This document shows, one piece after another, positions 25,604 to 36,757 of a DNA stretch of 64,000 nucleotides. The notes below the pieces were generated by a model. The model searched no databases and had not been told where the DNA came from. It was given only the letters and a program-made list of their open reading frames with translations. Numbering within the stretch: position 1 is the first letter of the stretch; the number at the start of each line of letters is the position of its first letter. Origin of the DNA: Bisporella sp. PMI_857 (lineage: Eukaryota > Ascomycota > Leotiomycetes > Helotiales > Helotiaceae); the NCBI GenBank assembly GCA_021307315.1, contig JAJSPD010000005.1:558001-622000 (forward strand). The letters run 5' to 3'. The position numbers and the translations under genes were made by a program.

Positions 25604-26138
25604 TACACAGGGAACTGATCTGCATAACATATGTGGAGCTAATGTTGTTACACATGTACCGTGGTAGTAGCAGATAGTGAGATCCCGGGGTAGTACTAAT
25701 GATCTATTTTGGGGGGACACTTTGGGTGGCAGCAATACATGCATAACGTTTCGGCGTTGAAACCTTCGCCTTTTTCACTTCTTCGGCTTGTGAGAGCCAT
25801 ATTTGACTATTTCTCAACACCGCTTGATGCTGGGCTGGAGGAGACCCTACCTGGCAAGGAACCTATGGAGAAGGCTGGTAATGAAATAGATAGGGACGGC
25901 GCGAGAATGGCGCGGGATGGGGAACGGAAAAAAATGATGTTATGAACCAAACTCCTTTATATGTGTATACTTTTACTTGTTTGGCGCGAGCTGGCTCAAT
26001 GGCTGGGCCTGTAGATATTTCTTATTCCTCGAATTCAAGTCATCATATACCCGAAAATCTGACTGGCGAGCCATAATGTGAGTCCGGCATTTAATAAAGT
26101 AGATAATTACGCATATATGCTTTTCATTTCTGGAATGG
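25604..26138. other. Convergent 3' region
   Basis: About 535 bp between the homeobox gene and the convergent dehydrogenase gene. The frame at 25709-25945 has no recognisable motif. It presumably holds both 3' untranslated regions. Confidence 0.45.
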
Positions 26139-27261
26139 TTAATAGTCATAAAATCTGCGTTTCAATTAGCGTTGCGGGGGTTGATTATTCGGTGGGAGAG
26201 ACTCACCCTTTTCCACTCTTCTTGCCCAGCCACCCAGCATCGACCATCTTCTTAAGCAAAACGCTGGGCCGGTACTTCGAATCCCCAGTATCCTTATACA
26301 AAACCATCATAATCGCCAAACATGTATCGATCCCAATGAAATCCGCCAACTGCAGCGGACCCATCGGGACATTCGTCCCGTTCTTCATAATAGAATCAAT
26401 ATCGTCTCTACTGCCAACGCCCGTCTCCAAGCAAATTATCGCTTCGTTGATGTACGGCATCAAGATCCTGTTCGCCAAGAAGCCGGGCGAGTCGGCGGAA
26501 ATGGATGGGATTTTGCCCATCGCTTTGCAAAACTCTATCGCGGTGTCGATTGTCGATTGGCTTGTTTGGAGGCCGGTGATGATCTCCACGCCTTTTTGGA
26601 CGGGAACGGGGTTCATGAAATGGGTTGAGATCACGCGCGAGGATGCGGACGTATCGTTTGGGTCCTTGGTTGTGGCTGCCGCGATGCGGGTGATGGAGAT
26701 CGAGGACGTGTTGGTCGCGAGGATTGCGTGGGGCGGGCAGATCTCTGCTAGAGAGCTAAAAATCGAGAACTTTAAGTCGGGGATTTCGGGTACGGCTTCG
26801 ATCACGAAGTCGACTTCCGATAGGGAGTCCATATTTGTCGTAGGGCTAAGTAGCGACCTAAATTTTTCAGACTGCTCTTGTGTTATCCTCTCTTTTGCTA
26901 CGTCCTTGGCGAGTAATTTATCTACAGAGAAGTGATGCGTATTAGCCCAAGAACAACTCTCTGTGCCGATAGGTTGCTATACATACCTGCGAACTTGAGT
27001 CCTTTGTCAATTGAGGCCTGATTTGTATCTACCAGAGTTACTGGCACTCCAGCTTTCTGCGCAGCGACGAGTGCTATCCCAAGTCCCTGTTTCTGGATTA
27101 GTTTAGAGCCAGTGAGTAAATAGACTCCAGCGCACCATCTGTCCAGCTCCCACCACGCCTAGCCGTTTCACCTCGGCAGCGGCAACAATTGGGCTTGAGC
27201 TGAAGCATCTCGAATGCCTTAAGCCCTGGGTGAGCTGCCTTCGAAGTAAAGGGGTGATCAT
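26139..27261 (-). CDS. 3-hydroxyacyl-CoA (3-hydroxybutyryl-CoA) dehydrogenase
   Basis: NAD-dependent oxidation of 3-hydroxyacyl-CoA, a beta-oxidation step. Four exons in minus-strand order: 27261-27136, 27086-26987, 26921-26207 and 26154-26139, giving 318 aa, close to mammalian HADH. The last coding exon is only 16 nt and supplies the family C-terminus GFYDY. The N-terminus ([18 protein letters not shown]) is basic and hydroxylated, as in mitochondrial presequences. The NAD-binding loop is GAGQMGLG at residues 38-45. Further signatures are ATNTSS, the catalytic His in STHFMNPVP, and the C-terminal domain motif [17 protein letters not shown] with [10 protein letters not shown]. It is divergently transcribed from the Tof1 gene with 245 bp between the start codons. 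Confidence 0.93.
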
Positions 27262-27506
27262 TTTGTAGAAGCAGGAAAAACAATAGCAAAAAAGAAAGCT
27301 CACGACATGGCATGTGAACATGAGGTTCAGCAGACAGGGATTTAAGCTTAATTCTGCCCCTCGCTTGAAACTGCCTCGGGCCGGCTGGGGTCTTGGCAAG
27401 ACACACTTAACAGGGGTTCGCGTTTGAAGGCGCGTCAACCCGCGTAGAGAGTTTTGGGAGACTGATTTTTGGATCAGTGGAACGAGCGAAGTAACCAGAA
27501 GCCAAA
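27262..27506. promoter_or_regulatory. Shared promoter with three MCB-type cores
   Basis: The 245 bp between two divergent start codons must contain both core promoters. Three CGCGT elements (ACGCG on the minus strand) sit at 27419-27423, 27431-27435 and 27441-27445, about one helical turn apart and 62-88 bp before the Tof1 ATG. ACGCG is the core of the MBF (Mbp1/Res) site that drives G1/S genes in yeasts, fitting a replication gene. Confidence 0.5.
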
Positions 27507-30500
27507 ATGGATTTAGGAGATGGTCGCAGAGAAGTCGTGGATCCTGAAGTGCGGGCGTATGTTTTAAGTCTGGTGTCTGCGGTAAGATGTCACTTAACAT
27601 TGACTAGTTTACAACTGACGCGTTTGTAGCTTGGAGGAAGTGGAGCAGATGAAGATGGACGATATGTGCTTGGAGACGATGCACTTGCATGTCTCCGAGA
27701 TCTGAAGAAATGGTTGAAGCTCTATGATGAAAAGGCTAATCGACTAGACGTGGCACGATGTCTCGCAGAGTCGAATCTTGTTGGAGGGGATCTCCTTCAA
27801 ATATTAGCAACTTGGCCTGAAAATGCAATAGAGGATAGAATCAAGCTCAAGATTGCTTTAGCATGTCTAGAACTACTGGTCCCGCTGACATGGCCTTTAG
27901 AGAAGGCCGAAATGACGGTCAACCACCACCGACATATTCCATATCTACAGCTGGCTCAGCTTGGGTATAAAAGATCAATCATCAATTTTGATGGGGCGCG
28001 TATATTACACACTGCAGTCAGATGTGCTTTGCCATCTATGTCAGAGCCAATGAAGGACAGAAGCACACGAGATGATGGCATTATTAAATTGCTTCTTTAC
28101 TTCCTACGCAACATCGCCATGGTTGCTCCTCCTCCGAATGTACGGTATGAAGGCGACGAAGCGGAAGTGTCCAGATCTGCGACTATCGGTGCTTTCGATT
28201 ATCAAGACATCTTCCAGTTGTTGCTTACTGTTTGTTCGACAATTGGCGAAGAGTTCAACACACAAGACGTCATAGTGATGGATATTCTCTTCCACATGAT
28301 CAAGGGGGTGGATATTGAAAAACTATTCATGGATGAAGAAAAGGCCAGCAACAGCAAGGTAGATGACCTAGTGAGATTGCGAAAGAAAGAGGCAGCAATG
28401 TTACGAGAATACCAAAAAGATGCGCCTTCAAGACATGGCAGATTTGGAACAATGGTCTGGCTGCAACGAGAGAACCACAAAAATACTGTCATCTCTGGGC
28501 AATCGGCCTTGACGAGCAGCAGCAGAGGCCTTGCCAAAATGGACGAGAGTAAGAAGTTTAATCCTCCTCGCCGAGCTTTGAAAGGCGACAATGGACCAAT
28601 GGACTTCGATACACCAGTACCACTCAGCTTTCAGGCGAACAAACAGCTCCGTGAATTTGTTGAAGACTTCTTGGACTCTGGGTTCAATCCATTATTCAAT
28701 CACATTCGAAAGGCCATTGACCGAGAAGCTGAACGTGTAATGGAGTACCATCCTCGACAGTTTTTCTACCTCATCTCGTGGTTTTTGGAGGTAGAGAGAG
28801 TTCGAAGGAGGATTAAAAAGACAGCTCAAAGAAAGATACCTGTGGAGCCGGGAGACTTGGATAGTTTTGCACTGATTGCAAGTGTTCTCAATCAAGAGAT
28901 GTTCGTAACTTTGAACCGGGCTATGGAGTCGTCATATGAGAACAAATTGTGGGCAGATCTAAGTGCTGCAATGAAATGTTTTACTCAGATTCTCCTCACA
29001 GTTCAGGAAATGTCGGAATCGCCGCTGGAGGAAGACCAAGATATCGCAGAAAATATTCTTAACAGAATATTCTATGAAGAGACCACCCATGACAGAGTTG
29101 CGAACATTACGCGAACCTACAAGGACCAGGGATTTGGGTATCTGGACTCATGCACGGAACTCACCCATAATTACATGCGCATCTTGGAACAGTACTCAAA
29201 ACAAAATGTGGACATGCAGGTCAGGTCCCGAAGGAGAGTACGAAGGAAAAAGAAGGCCGCCAAAGCTGCAGTTGACGATAATGACAACGATGATATTGAT
29301 GAGTCAGAAAATGAAGACGAGTCGAGAGCGGAGAAGACTTCACATGAACGGAAATTCGACTTCAAACGATTCGCAGCTCGGTTTTTGAGCCAAGGCTGCA
29401 TCGATACTTTCGTAACATTTACCAGCTACTACAACGATTTGAAAACTTCGCAGTTGAAAAGATCTCACAGGTTCTTCTACCGAGTTGCTTTTAAACAAGA
29501 GATGAGTGTGATGCTTTTCAGAGTCGATATTATTGCGCTTTTCTACAAGATGATCAAAGGCCCCGAAGGACTCGATTCCCACGCTAGCTACTATAAAGAA
29601 TGGGACGAACTAGTGAGACAGCTGATCAAGAGATGTACGAGGAAAATACAAGAGCGCCCAGAACTTGTAGTGGAGATGCTATTCTCTAAGGTTAACAGTA
29701 CAGCGCACTTCCTCGAGTATGGATATGAGAAGCAGACGGTATCCGCGAAGCCAAGAGGCGCAGTAGAGCTTGAGGTCAAACCCGGGAAGGAGTGGGAAGA
29801 ACAGATTGCTATTGTCGTTGGCGCATTACTGGACAGGAATGAAGGCGATCTTCTTCAGTGGATAAAGTCACAGCTGGCTTCTGCTGAAAGTGAGCGAAGA
29901 AGTTGGGAAGGAGCGAATCAAGCATTGCAGTCGATAGAAAATGAGCCATTTGCAGAAGGAGAGGAGTCGCCGGTCGTTGAGGCAGAACAACTACAGCCTC
30001 CTTCTATATGTATGTTGAACCTGTTCCATTCCCTAGCATTTCTAATAAGTTTTCAGTGGTTAAACCTGGCGCGGATCCTGTGAAAACAGCTCTGTTTAAA
30101 AATGGTCACCTGCGTTTGCTGATGACGCTTGTTGGTTACCAACGCCATGGGGTTGACGATGATCCAGAAGCTTCATGGACGATTCCACCCGCGTTAGCGG
30201 CCGATCAGCTAAAGCAATCATTAGATCTGATCAACAAATCTGAATTCAGCCCCCCAGTTTTTGACGATGGACAAGAAGCTGGAGACTTCATCAGAAGGAA
30301 ATCTGCCGCCAAATATTCTAGGATGAGGGAAGTTTTTGACGATGAAGAAGATAACGGAATAGATGATGATGAAGAGTTTATGTTCCCAGCGGGGGGCCCA
30401 ACGCCAATGAACAAATCCGATGCGCTAAAGGCTCTGAAGAAGACACGACGAAGACGTAGAAAAGAGGGCAGTGAGGAGGGCGAGGACAATATTCTTACTG

Positions 30501-31144
30501 ACGAACAACTTAAAGCACGGCAAGATGCGCGACAGGAGCGAGAACGTGAGAAGAACCGCAAAATCAAAAGTGATCTCTATGTGCATGACAGTGACGAGGA
30601 GGAGGACGAAGAACGAGACCGCATCTTCTTCGAGGCGGAGGAGAAGCTTAGACAGCGGTCCAAGGTCGAAATAATGAAGGAATTGCTAGGGGCAGCTTCG
30701 GAAAAGAAACAAAAAGAGAGAACTTCTGGCCTAAAGAAAAGCAAAAAACGGCAATCGAGCGCCATAGCAGTCGACAGTGATGATGATGTTCAACTAAGTA
30801 GCCGAAAGAGACAATCTAGTGCTATCTCGGTCGATAGTGAAGATGAACACACTAGTGGCAGCGATACCTCGCCACATACCCGGAATAACCCATTAATTGA
30901 TTCAGACGCTGAAGCTACCGACACACCAATGTCGAGTCCACATCTCAAGATCTCACAAGCAAAGCGGCGCAAGGTCTCAGGCGATGAGAGATCGAGCTCA
31001 CCAACGACATCAGCGGTTGAGAAGAGTACTGTGTTAATGCACGAGTCGGAGGATGATGATGATGATGACGCTGTCCCTGTAGTCAGACCAGCTAGACAAA
31101 GAGTTCGCGCTGGATTTATTATGGACAGCAGTGACGAAGACTAA
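27507..31144 (+). CDS. tof1: Replication fork protection protein Tof1/Swi1 (Timeless)
   Basis: Tof1 (Swi1 in fission yeast, Timeless in animals) pairs with Csm3/Swi3, travels with the replisome, and supports fork pausing and the S-phase checkpoint. Three exons: 27507-27581, 27630-30009 and 30057-31144, giving 1180 aa, usual for the family. The first exon of 25 codons joins in phase to [19 protein letters not shown], the conserved Timeless start ([28 protein letters not shown]). The Timeless N-terminal domain runs to about residue 300. The middle holds the C-terminal Timeless region around an acidic linker ([17 protein letters not shown]). The last third is charged and repetitive, with two near-identical blocks (RQSSAI-VDS-D) near 30750-30850. 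The 47-nt last intron starts inside a TTG codon and the frame continues [14 protein letters not shown]. Confidence 0.94.
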
Positions 31145-31725
31145 TTACGCATTTAGTACGGTGTTTTTGGCAAAGGATATTATAGGCATGGGGTAATGAC
31201 CAAACGTGTTTATAGGTAGGATATAACACTGTTATAGGCCGATGTAATTGTTACAATCGATACTATTTCAATCTATCCAATGAAGAAAACCCGATGGTCT
31301 CGCTACGGTCTTCAATTTTGCATCATCAAAATTGGCGGAAATCGATGTCTGAAATTGCTTCTGAACATGGGTACTAGATCAAGTATTCCTTGGTTTTAGA
31401 CAATCCTAAAGCCTATTATTACTTTCTTTTGGTCAATTAAATACCTCTTACTTATTTAACGCTACCCGCTTTAATCACTGTTACACGGGATGTAACACTA
31501 GCTCGGAGTTCGTTGCAATATCTCACAAAGAGCCGAATAGGGGGGACGCTAACCTAAGCGTGCGGCACTAAGCGAGAAGCTCTTGACCGCAAGCGTCCAG
31601 AAACTTGATTCAATCTTTCATTCCTTGTACCAGCCTCCAGTGAACACCAAAACAGGCACAAGAACAACCGAACATCATGATCGCTTTATAGCGCTTTTTA
31701 CATCTTCACTTAGAAGATTGAAATT
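31145..31725. other. Intergenic region, Tof1 3' end to methyltransferase promoter
   Basis: About 580 bp with no coding signal. AT-rich up to about 31480, as expected of a 3' untranslated region, then a more mixed promoter-like stretch. Confidence 0.45.
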
Positions 31726-32581
31726 ATGGCGGACTCCAAAATCAACCACCAACATGCAAGGGAGTACTGGGAGAGCATCGATGCGGATGTAAATGGGATG
31801 CTGGGCGGCTTCCCGTATATCTCGAAAGTGGATCTTCAGGGATCGAAGAACTTCCTTGCCAAGCTAGGTGTTGGTGGGAAGGGGAAAGAGAAGGCGGAGA
31901 GAGCCGTGGATTGCGGTGCTGGGTGAGTGTGTGCGGCATTATTGAACATAGTATCATGTAGTGTTTATATCGCCAAACTTTTATTACAGAGGCATTCAAG
32001 GCGACAACTCCTCTTTTACGGGCTTGAGAATTGTTTAGCTTTGGCGCTGATAGCACTCTAGCATTGGTCGTACAACAGAAGGTCTCCTTCTTAACATCGC
32101 CACAACAGTCGACATCGTCGAGCCCATCGCAAAATTCTCTTCTACTCTCAGGTCCAAACCTGGGATTGGCTATATCTACACCATGGGCCTTGAATCCTGG
32201 GACCCCTCCACTCCCTATGACCTCATATGGAATCAATGGTGTCTAGGTCACCTGACCGACGTGCAGCTGCAAAACTATTTACAAAAGTGTGCAAAGGCGC
32301 TGAAAACAGGAGGATGGATTATTGTCAAGGAGAACATGAGCACGAACGGGTTGGATGTATTTGATGAGCTGGATAGCAGTGTTACGAGGTATGTCCTTTG
32401 TCATTATGTAGGAGGGAAAGAGCAAGTGAGACTGGAGGCTGATTGTGATAGGACTGATGGGAAGTTTCGTGATATTTTTGAGAGCGCGGGATTAGTGTTG
32501 AAGAAGACTGAGATTCAGAGAGGGCTACCGCCTGAATTGTACCCTGTAAGGATATATGCGTTGCAGCCAAAGACGCCTTGA
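31726..32581 (+). CDS. Alpha-N-terminal protein methyltransferase (NTM1/Tae1)
   Basis: S-adenosylmethionine-dependent methylation of the alpha-amino group of proteins with an X-Pro-Lys N-terminus, including ribosomal proteins in yeast. Three exons: 31726-31922, 32062-32388 and 32452-32581, giving 217 aa. The first intron interrupts the AdoMet motif, and the join rebuilds DCGAGIGRTTEGLLL (residues 62-76). Family signatures follow: a leader with YW and GMLGG, YDLIWNQWCLGHLTD, and GGWIIVKEN. The second intron (63 nt) is a multiple of three without a stop, so the unspliced frame stays open. I splice it because the result, SSVTRTDGKFRDIFESAG, matches the family while the retained version inserts 21 foreign residues. 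Converges on the GNAT gene, 188 bp away. Confidence 0.9.
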
Positions 32582-32769
32582 GAGTACATTATCGCATGTC
32601 ATGGCGTCACATCGTTGTTAGCAATTGAAAGGCATTAAAGGATCGCCAAAATGGAGAAGATAAATCTCTTTAAACTATTTGGATATTTACATGTCAAAGA
32701 CGGAGGGAGGAAACTTAAACGGGGTTGCTTGTATGATCAACACATCACTTACTGGCGTCAAAGACCCAG

Positions 32770-33735
32770 TTAGAACTTATCAGAATCTACCCAAGTGTAA
32801 CTATCAACCGTATATATCTTTCCACCCAACCTCTTCATCACACCTTCACTCTCCCTATTCCCATCATAAACATGGGAATGTACCCACCCACTATCGCCAC
32901 TAAAACCAATACCTTTGAATCCGCCATCATGCAATCTTCTTAGTAACTCCACCGCCACATACGTTGCAAACCCCTTTCCCCTCTCCTCAGGCAAGACATA
33001 GAGCGTAGCAAATGAACCATCAACACCAATATAACCCCATGCTACCAACTTCCCCCCGGCATCCAACAGTCCTATACTTGGCTGTGTCATTAAGGTTGAT
33101 GGTTGCCGAGGGATAGATGATGTGGAGACTACGATGTCTAGTTGGTCTTCTGGCACAATACCGACGCTGTAACCAGCTGGTAGTGCCCGAAGCTCTTTAG
33201 CTTTCTGCGCTACAGCTTCTGTGAAGATAATCCAGAGGTTCCAGCTTGTCGTTCTTGGGATAGCGTCTTTCCCCTTTGCGAGTTTGAAGACAGCCTGCGT
33301 GATATAGTTGTGTAAACATGAAAACCTCAAAATTGGAGAGAACGGCCAGCCAGGCGCCTCAGGGATGACGCTTCCTTTGAGAAACAGGATGACGGAGAGC
33401 ATGTGTTGGCTTAGGATCTCTTGTTGGGCTGTTGTGAGAGCTGGAGGCGAAGGATAGGTGATTAGGGGGTTGAAGAGCCATATTTGGGATTCTGCGTGAC
33501 GGGACCTGTCGGCAAAGAGAATGGTGTAGAGTTCTGGAACTTTCAGGTGAGCTGGCGGCGTCGCTGGAGGGAAGGTTGCTGCGAAAAGACAGCGTCTTGA
33601 TGGCTTGTTCTGGGGTGCTTGAAGACGGTTATAGAGAGGATTGCTATAGGGTAGATGCGGTCGAAGAATGGGAAGGAAATTCGAGAGAGCTTTGGATTGA
33701 GGGTGTATATAGAACACTGGAAGTGTAGAAGACAT
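32770..33735 (-). CDS. GNAT-family acetyltransferase
   Basis: Single exon, 321 aa from ATG at 33735. The C-terminal third is a GNAT fold of the FR47-like type: strand LYVLPEERGKGFATYVAV at about residues 245-262 carries the acetyl-CoA pyrophosphate loop (R-G-K-G-F/A, matching Q/R-x-x-G-x-G/A), preceded by GGKLVAWGYIGVDGSFATLYV. The N-terminal two thirds (helical, rich in Pro and Leu) does not match a domain I know. Substrate unknown; proteins of this layout in fungi are usually left as hypothetical acetyltransferases. The end of the protein (GGKIYTVDSYTWV) fits the last strand of the fold. Confidence 0.85.
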   Translation of the reverse strand: MSSTLPVFYIHPQSKALSNFLPILRPHLPYSNPLYNRLQAPQNKPSRRCLFAATFPPATPPAHLKVPELYTILFADRSRHAESQIWLFNPLITYPSPPALTTAQQEILSQHMLSVILFLKGSVIPEAPGWPFSPILRFSCLHNYITQAVFKLAKGKDAIPRTTSWNLWIIFTEAVAQKAKELRALPAGYSVGIVPEDQLDIVVSTSSIPRQPSTLMTQPSIGLLDAGGKLVAWGYIGVDGSFATLYVLPEERGKGFATYVAVELLRRLHDGGFKGIGFSGDSGWVHSHVYDGNRESEGVMKRLGGKIYTVDSYTWVDSDKF

Positions 33736-34421
33736 GATCTGATGACCTCTGCGGAAGTCTAAATGCGTTCAAACAGATGGACCATCGATAATCCGTTTTC
33801 AAAGGAAAACCTGAGCTGAGGATAATTGGTTTTAAGCATCAAGATGGCAGTCTGATCAGTAAAGTATGCTATGAGTCATTGAAAGTAACATCAACAATAC
33901 CTACTATCGAAAGAACGAGCCAACATATGTGTAATTAATCGTGTTTAATTGCTTCTGAGTCATTTTGAGAAAACGGAGGTCGGATACAAGGTGAGCGATA
34001 CTTGTGCTGAGATGCGTATGAAAGTGGGTGTCTGGTGCTGGCCAATGGTGTTGAAGATAGGATCCACATTTTCTTCAATCAATGCAAAAGCATAAACATA
34101 ACTTTAGCATCATCAGCAGGATACAACTTGAAGTAGCACTTTGGCTGCAAGCATGTAGCCTTCTCAATTTGTAACCACTTGAGTAACATTTAAGCAGAGC
34201 CGTTGAACGTATTTTACAGCCAAACCATAGGATCAGGCTCCTAAGCAGCTCTGTCGTCAACGAATGGCATGACTGCACGACTATCTAGAATATGTAAGTT
34301 ATGTATAACCCAGAACAAGGTGGCTCAATTGTTGTATAGCCATATTTATATTATCGCCCATGTACGCCTCGCTAAAAGTCCAAAATGCTCAGATGAATTT
34401 CAGTCCATGGTCACTTGAGCA
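33736..34421. other. Intergenic region, no supported gene
   Basis: About 690 bp between the GNAT start and the ORC2 stop, both on the minus strand. It holds the GNAT promoter and ORC2 3' region. The frame at 34075-34278 has no motif. Confidence 0.45.
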
Positions 34422-36274
34422 TCAACAGACCAAGTCTTCGAGAATAGTCTCCAATTCTTCTTTTCGGAAGGGTATCGATAATATCTCAGTTCCCAGTGCA
34501 TCATATCTGCTCTTAACCATTTGATGATCCCCAAATCTGTGAGAAGTCAGTGCAAGTAGTGTGGAGTCAGGAAGCAAACATACTCCTTGAGTAACGTCCT
34601 GAAGTTCATATCGTTGCTGCAAATAAAGTCTTCTACGGCCTTTTGATAAAGTACCCTGGCTTCAACCCCAGCCTCACTCTTGGTAGTATTGGCAGCCGGG
34701 CGGTCGTTGTCATCGTCCCCATCGTCGGCAATGCCAAACGTATCCCTAGAATCGTAGTCGAGGCTGGCCAATTGCTCCTGTATTAATATTCTATACAGTT
34801 TCCGACCATTCTCAGGTAAAGACTTGAGAACAAAGCTTACCCCGCCCTTTCCGCCAACTCTTCTTCCACTTCGGCCGAAGAGGTCATTCACCTCATCTAC
34901 AACATCCATCTCTGACGTATATGGCTGAAATGTCGTACATTCATGAAATAGGAAGTTGTATGTGGCGCGAAGAGAGCTGTCCCAAAGGAGCGGAAACAAC
35001 GGATGGTCAGCTGAAGTTATCAAGCGGATTTGTGGTAGAGAAGATAGGCGTGAGAGTATGGTTTGTGTTGTAGGTCTGCGAAGAGCAGGTCCATCAATAG
35101 AATGGAGAATAATAGTGACAGATTTTGATCTGTCTTCCTCAAGCAGTACTATCAGATTCTCAAGCATTTCCCCTGGCTGCGAGCCTAATTTTTCAGGGAG
35201 AACGCCCTGCTCAGCAAGAGCGAGAGCTACAGTATTCAGAACATCTTTTATGGTGACATTATGAATATATCCATTCACAACCACAATTTTGTTGGTTGCA
35301 TGATCCGTTTGTGCATCATAAACATGTTCGGCAAATTTCATCAGCAGCGATCTCTTTGAACCGAACCCATAGAGACAGATACCAAATCCTTGGCTGAGTT
35401 CGAAGTGCCATTGGTTGAAAGATTTTGCGAACTCTTCTTGTAGGAATATCAGGTCATATGCATGTGGATTTTTGTATTCCCGAGTGAGTTTGAAATACTC
35501 TTCATGATCAAGGAGCTTCATTGAGGACAGGGTATTGTGACCGGTTTTTGTGCGTCCGCCACGATTTTGTGAAAAGTATAATTCGTGAGGAGGAAGATCT
35601 TTCGGCGGCGACGGTGACCGTTTACGATTCTTCGATCCTTTTGGGCGCCCAGCTTTCGACGGTGTTACCGGGCCAGCTTCAGGAATATTGCCGTCTGTCT
35701 GGGGCTCGCCCTGAATGACATCATGGTCGTCGTCCACGTAGATATTGTCTATAATGTCATTATCTATTTCATCGTCACTTATATCGCCCATTGCTAGCCT
35801 CTCAACCATGGCACTAGTGGTTTTTTTTCTGGCAGATCTATCAGCATGGCGTTCCAAGGCAGGTGTATCAATAATATCGGCGAATCCATGGTCCTTTTTT
35901 GGAGTTGCTGGGGTCGATGTCGTGGCAAGTTTTGTGCGTTTCCTACTGTAATGGGGCAATGAGCTCGCATCTGCCGCCTTTGAGCTCTTCAGCTTAGGCT
36001 TCCCCAAACTCTCTTCTCTACTCCTGAGCTTCTTCTGCACGCCAATAGAGCCTCCTGATGATGCTTCAGAGTCTAATATTTCGTCCTCCTCGTCCTCTTC
36101 TAGTGACCCATCCGTTTCGGACGTTGTACCAGAGTGGGTAGAAACTGTACTAATTCCATTGCTATTACTGCGCGTTCTGCGCTTCCGCCGGGTACCTAGT
36201 CTTTCGGTTTCATCACCATATCTCGCATCAAGTTCGATGCGTCCCGAATCTCTGGCTCCTGGGCGGGTTTTCAT
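34422..36274 (-). CDS. orc2: Origin recognition complex subunit 2
   Basis: ORC2 is part of the six-subunit complex that marks replication origins and loads the MCM helicase. Two exons, 36274-34584 and 34536-34422, with a 47-nt intron (GTATGT...CACAG), give 601 aa. The join gives LLKEFGDHQMVKSRYDALG, matching the winged-helix C-terminus. The N-terminal 230 residues are charged and disordered, with an AT-hook-like GRPKGSKNRKRSPSP. The core follows: HELYFSQNRGG, then NQWHFELSQGFGICLYGFGSKRSLL (degenerate P-loop typical of ORC2, lacking a true Walker A) and the AAA-like domain to about residue 540. It is divergent from the Cut12 gene, with 483 bp between starts. Confidence 0.94.
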
Positions 36275-36757
36275 TTGTTCGTCGTGCGTCGCAAAATATC
36301 AGTTCATTACCAGGTCCCAAAAAGAAACTAAACATATTTATCAGATAAGTTTATAAAGGTTGCCTTGTGCTGAAACACAAACCAGTGGTCATAAAATTCC
36401 GTCCCTTTCCCCGAACAACCCAAATCAATAAGGTAAACCTGCTCATTGTTGCTCCTGACAAAAGAATTATATGCAAACCATTCGCCCTGCAGTTGACGAA
36501 TCATGAGCCCTAGTAAAGAATGCCAAGGAAATTGCGGGGCATGCCTTGTGCGTAACAAGGGTTCGCGTAAACAAAAATTCCCGTCGCGACTGTCAGTAGG
36601 AGCAGAGCAGAGGACTACAGAAAGAACGAACGAACCTGCAGAAAGAACAAACGAACCTGCGAAGAGGGCTACAAATTACTTACTGAAAAGAGCACTGGAT
36701 ACCTGATGGCAGACACCGCACATGACTTAATGTTTATGGGACAACAACTTTGATACA
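36275..36757. promoter_or_regulatory. Divergent ORC2/Cut12 promoter region
   Basis: Contains TTCGCGTAAACA at 36562-36573, in which an MCB-like CGCGT (36564-36568) overlaps a forkhead-type GTAAACA (36567-36573). A GTCGCGAC palindrome follows near 36583-36590. Both kinds of site are associated with cell-cycle-timed transcription in yeasts. A 21-bp direct repeat lies at 36620-36661. Function is inferred from motifs only. Confidence 0.4.
36620..36661. repeat. Two tandem 21-bp imperfect repeats
   Basis: Two adjacent copies of a 21-bp unit starting GAAAGAAC and ending CGAACCTGC, differing at two positions. They lie in the ORC2-Cut12 promoter, about 100 bp before the Cut12 ATG. Confidence 0.7.
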
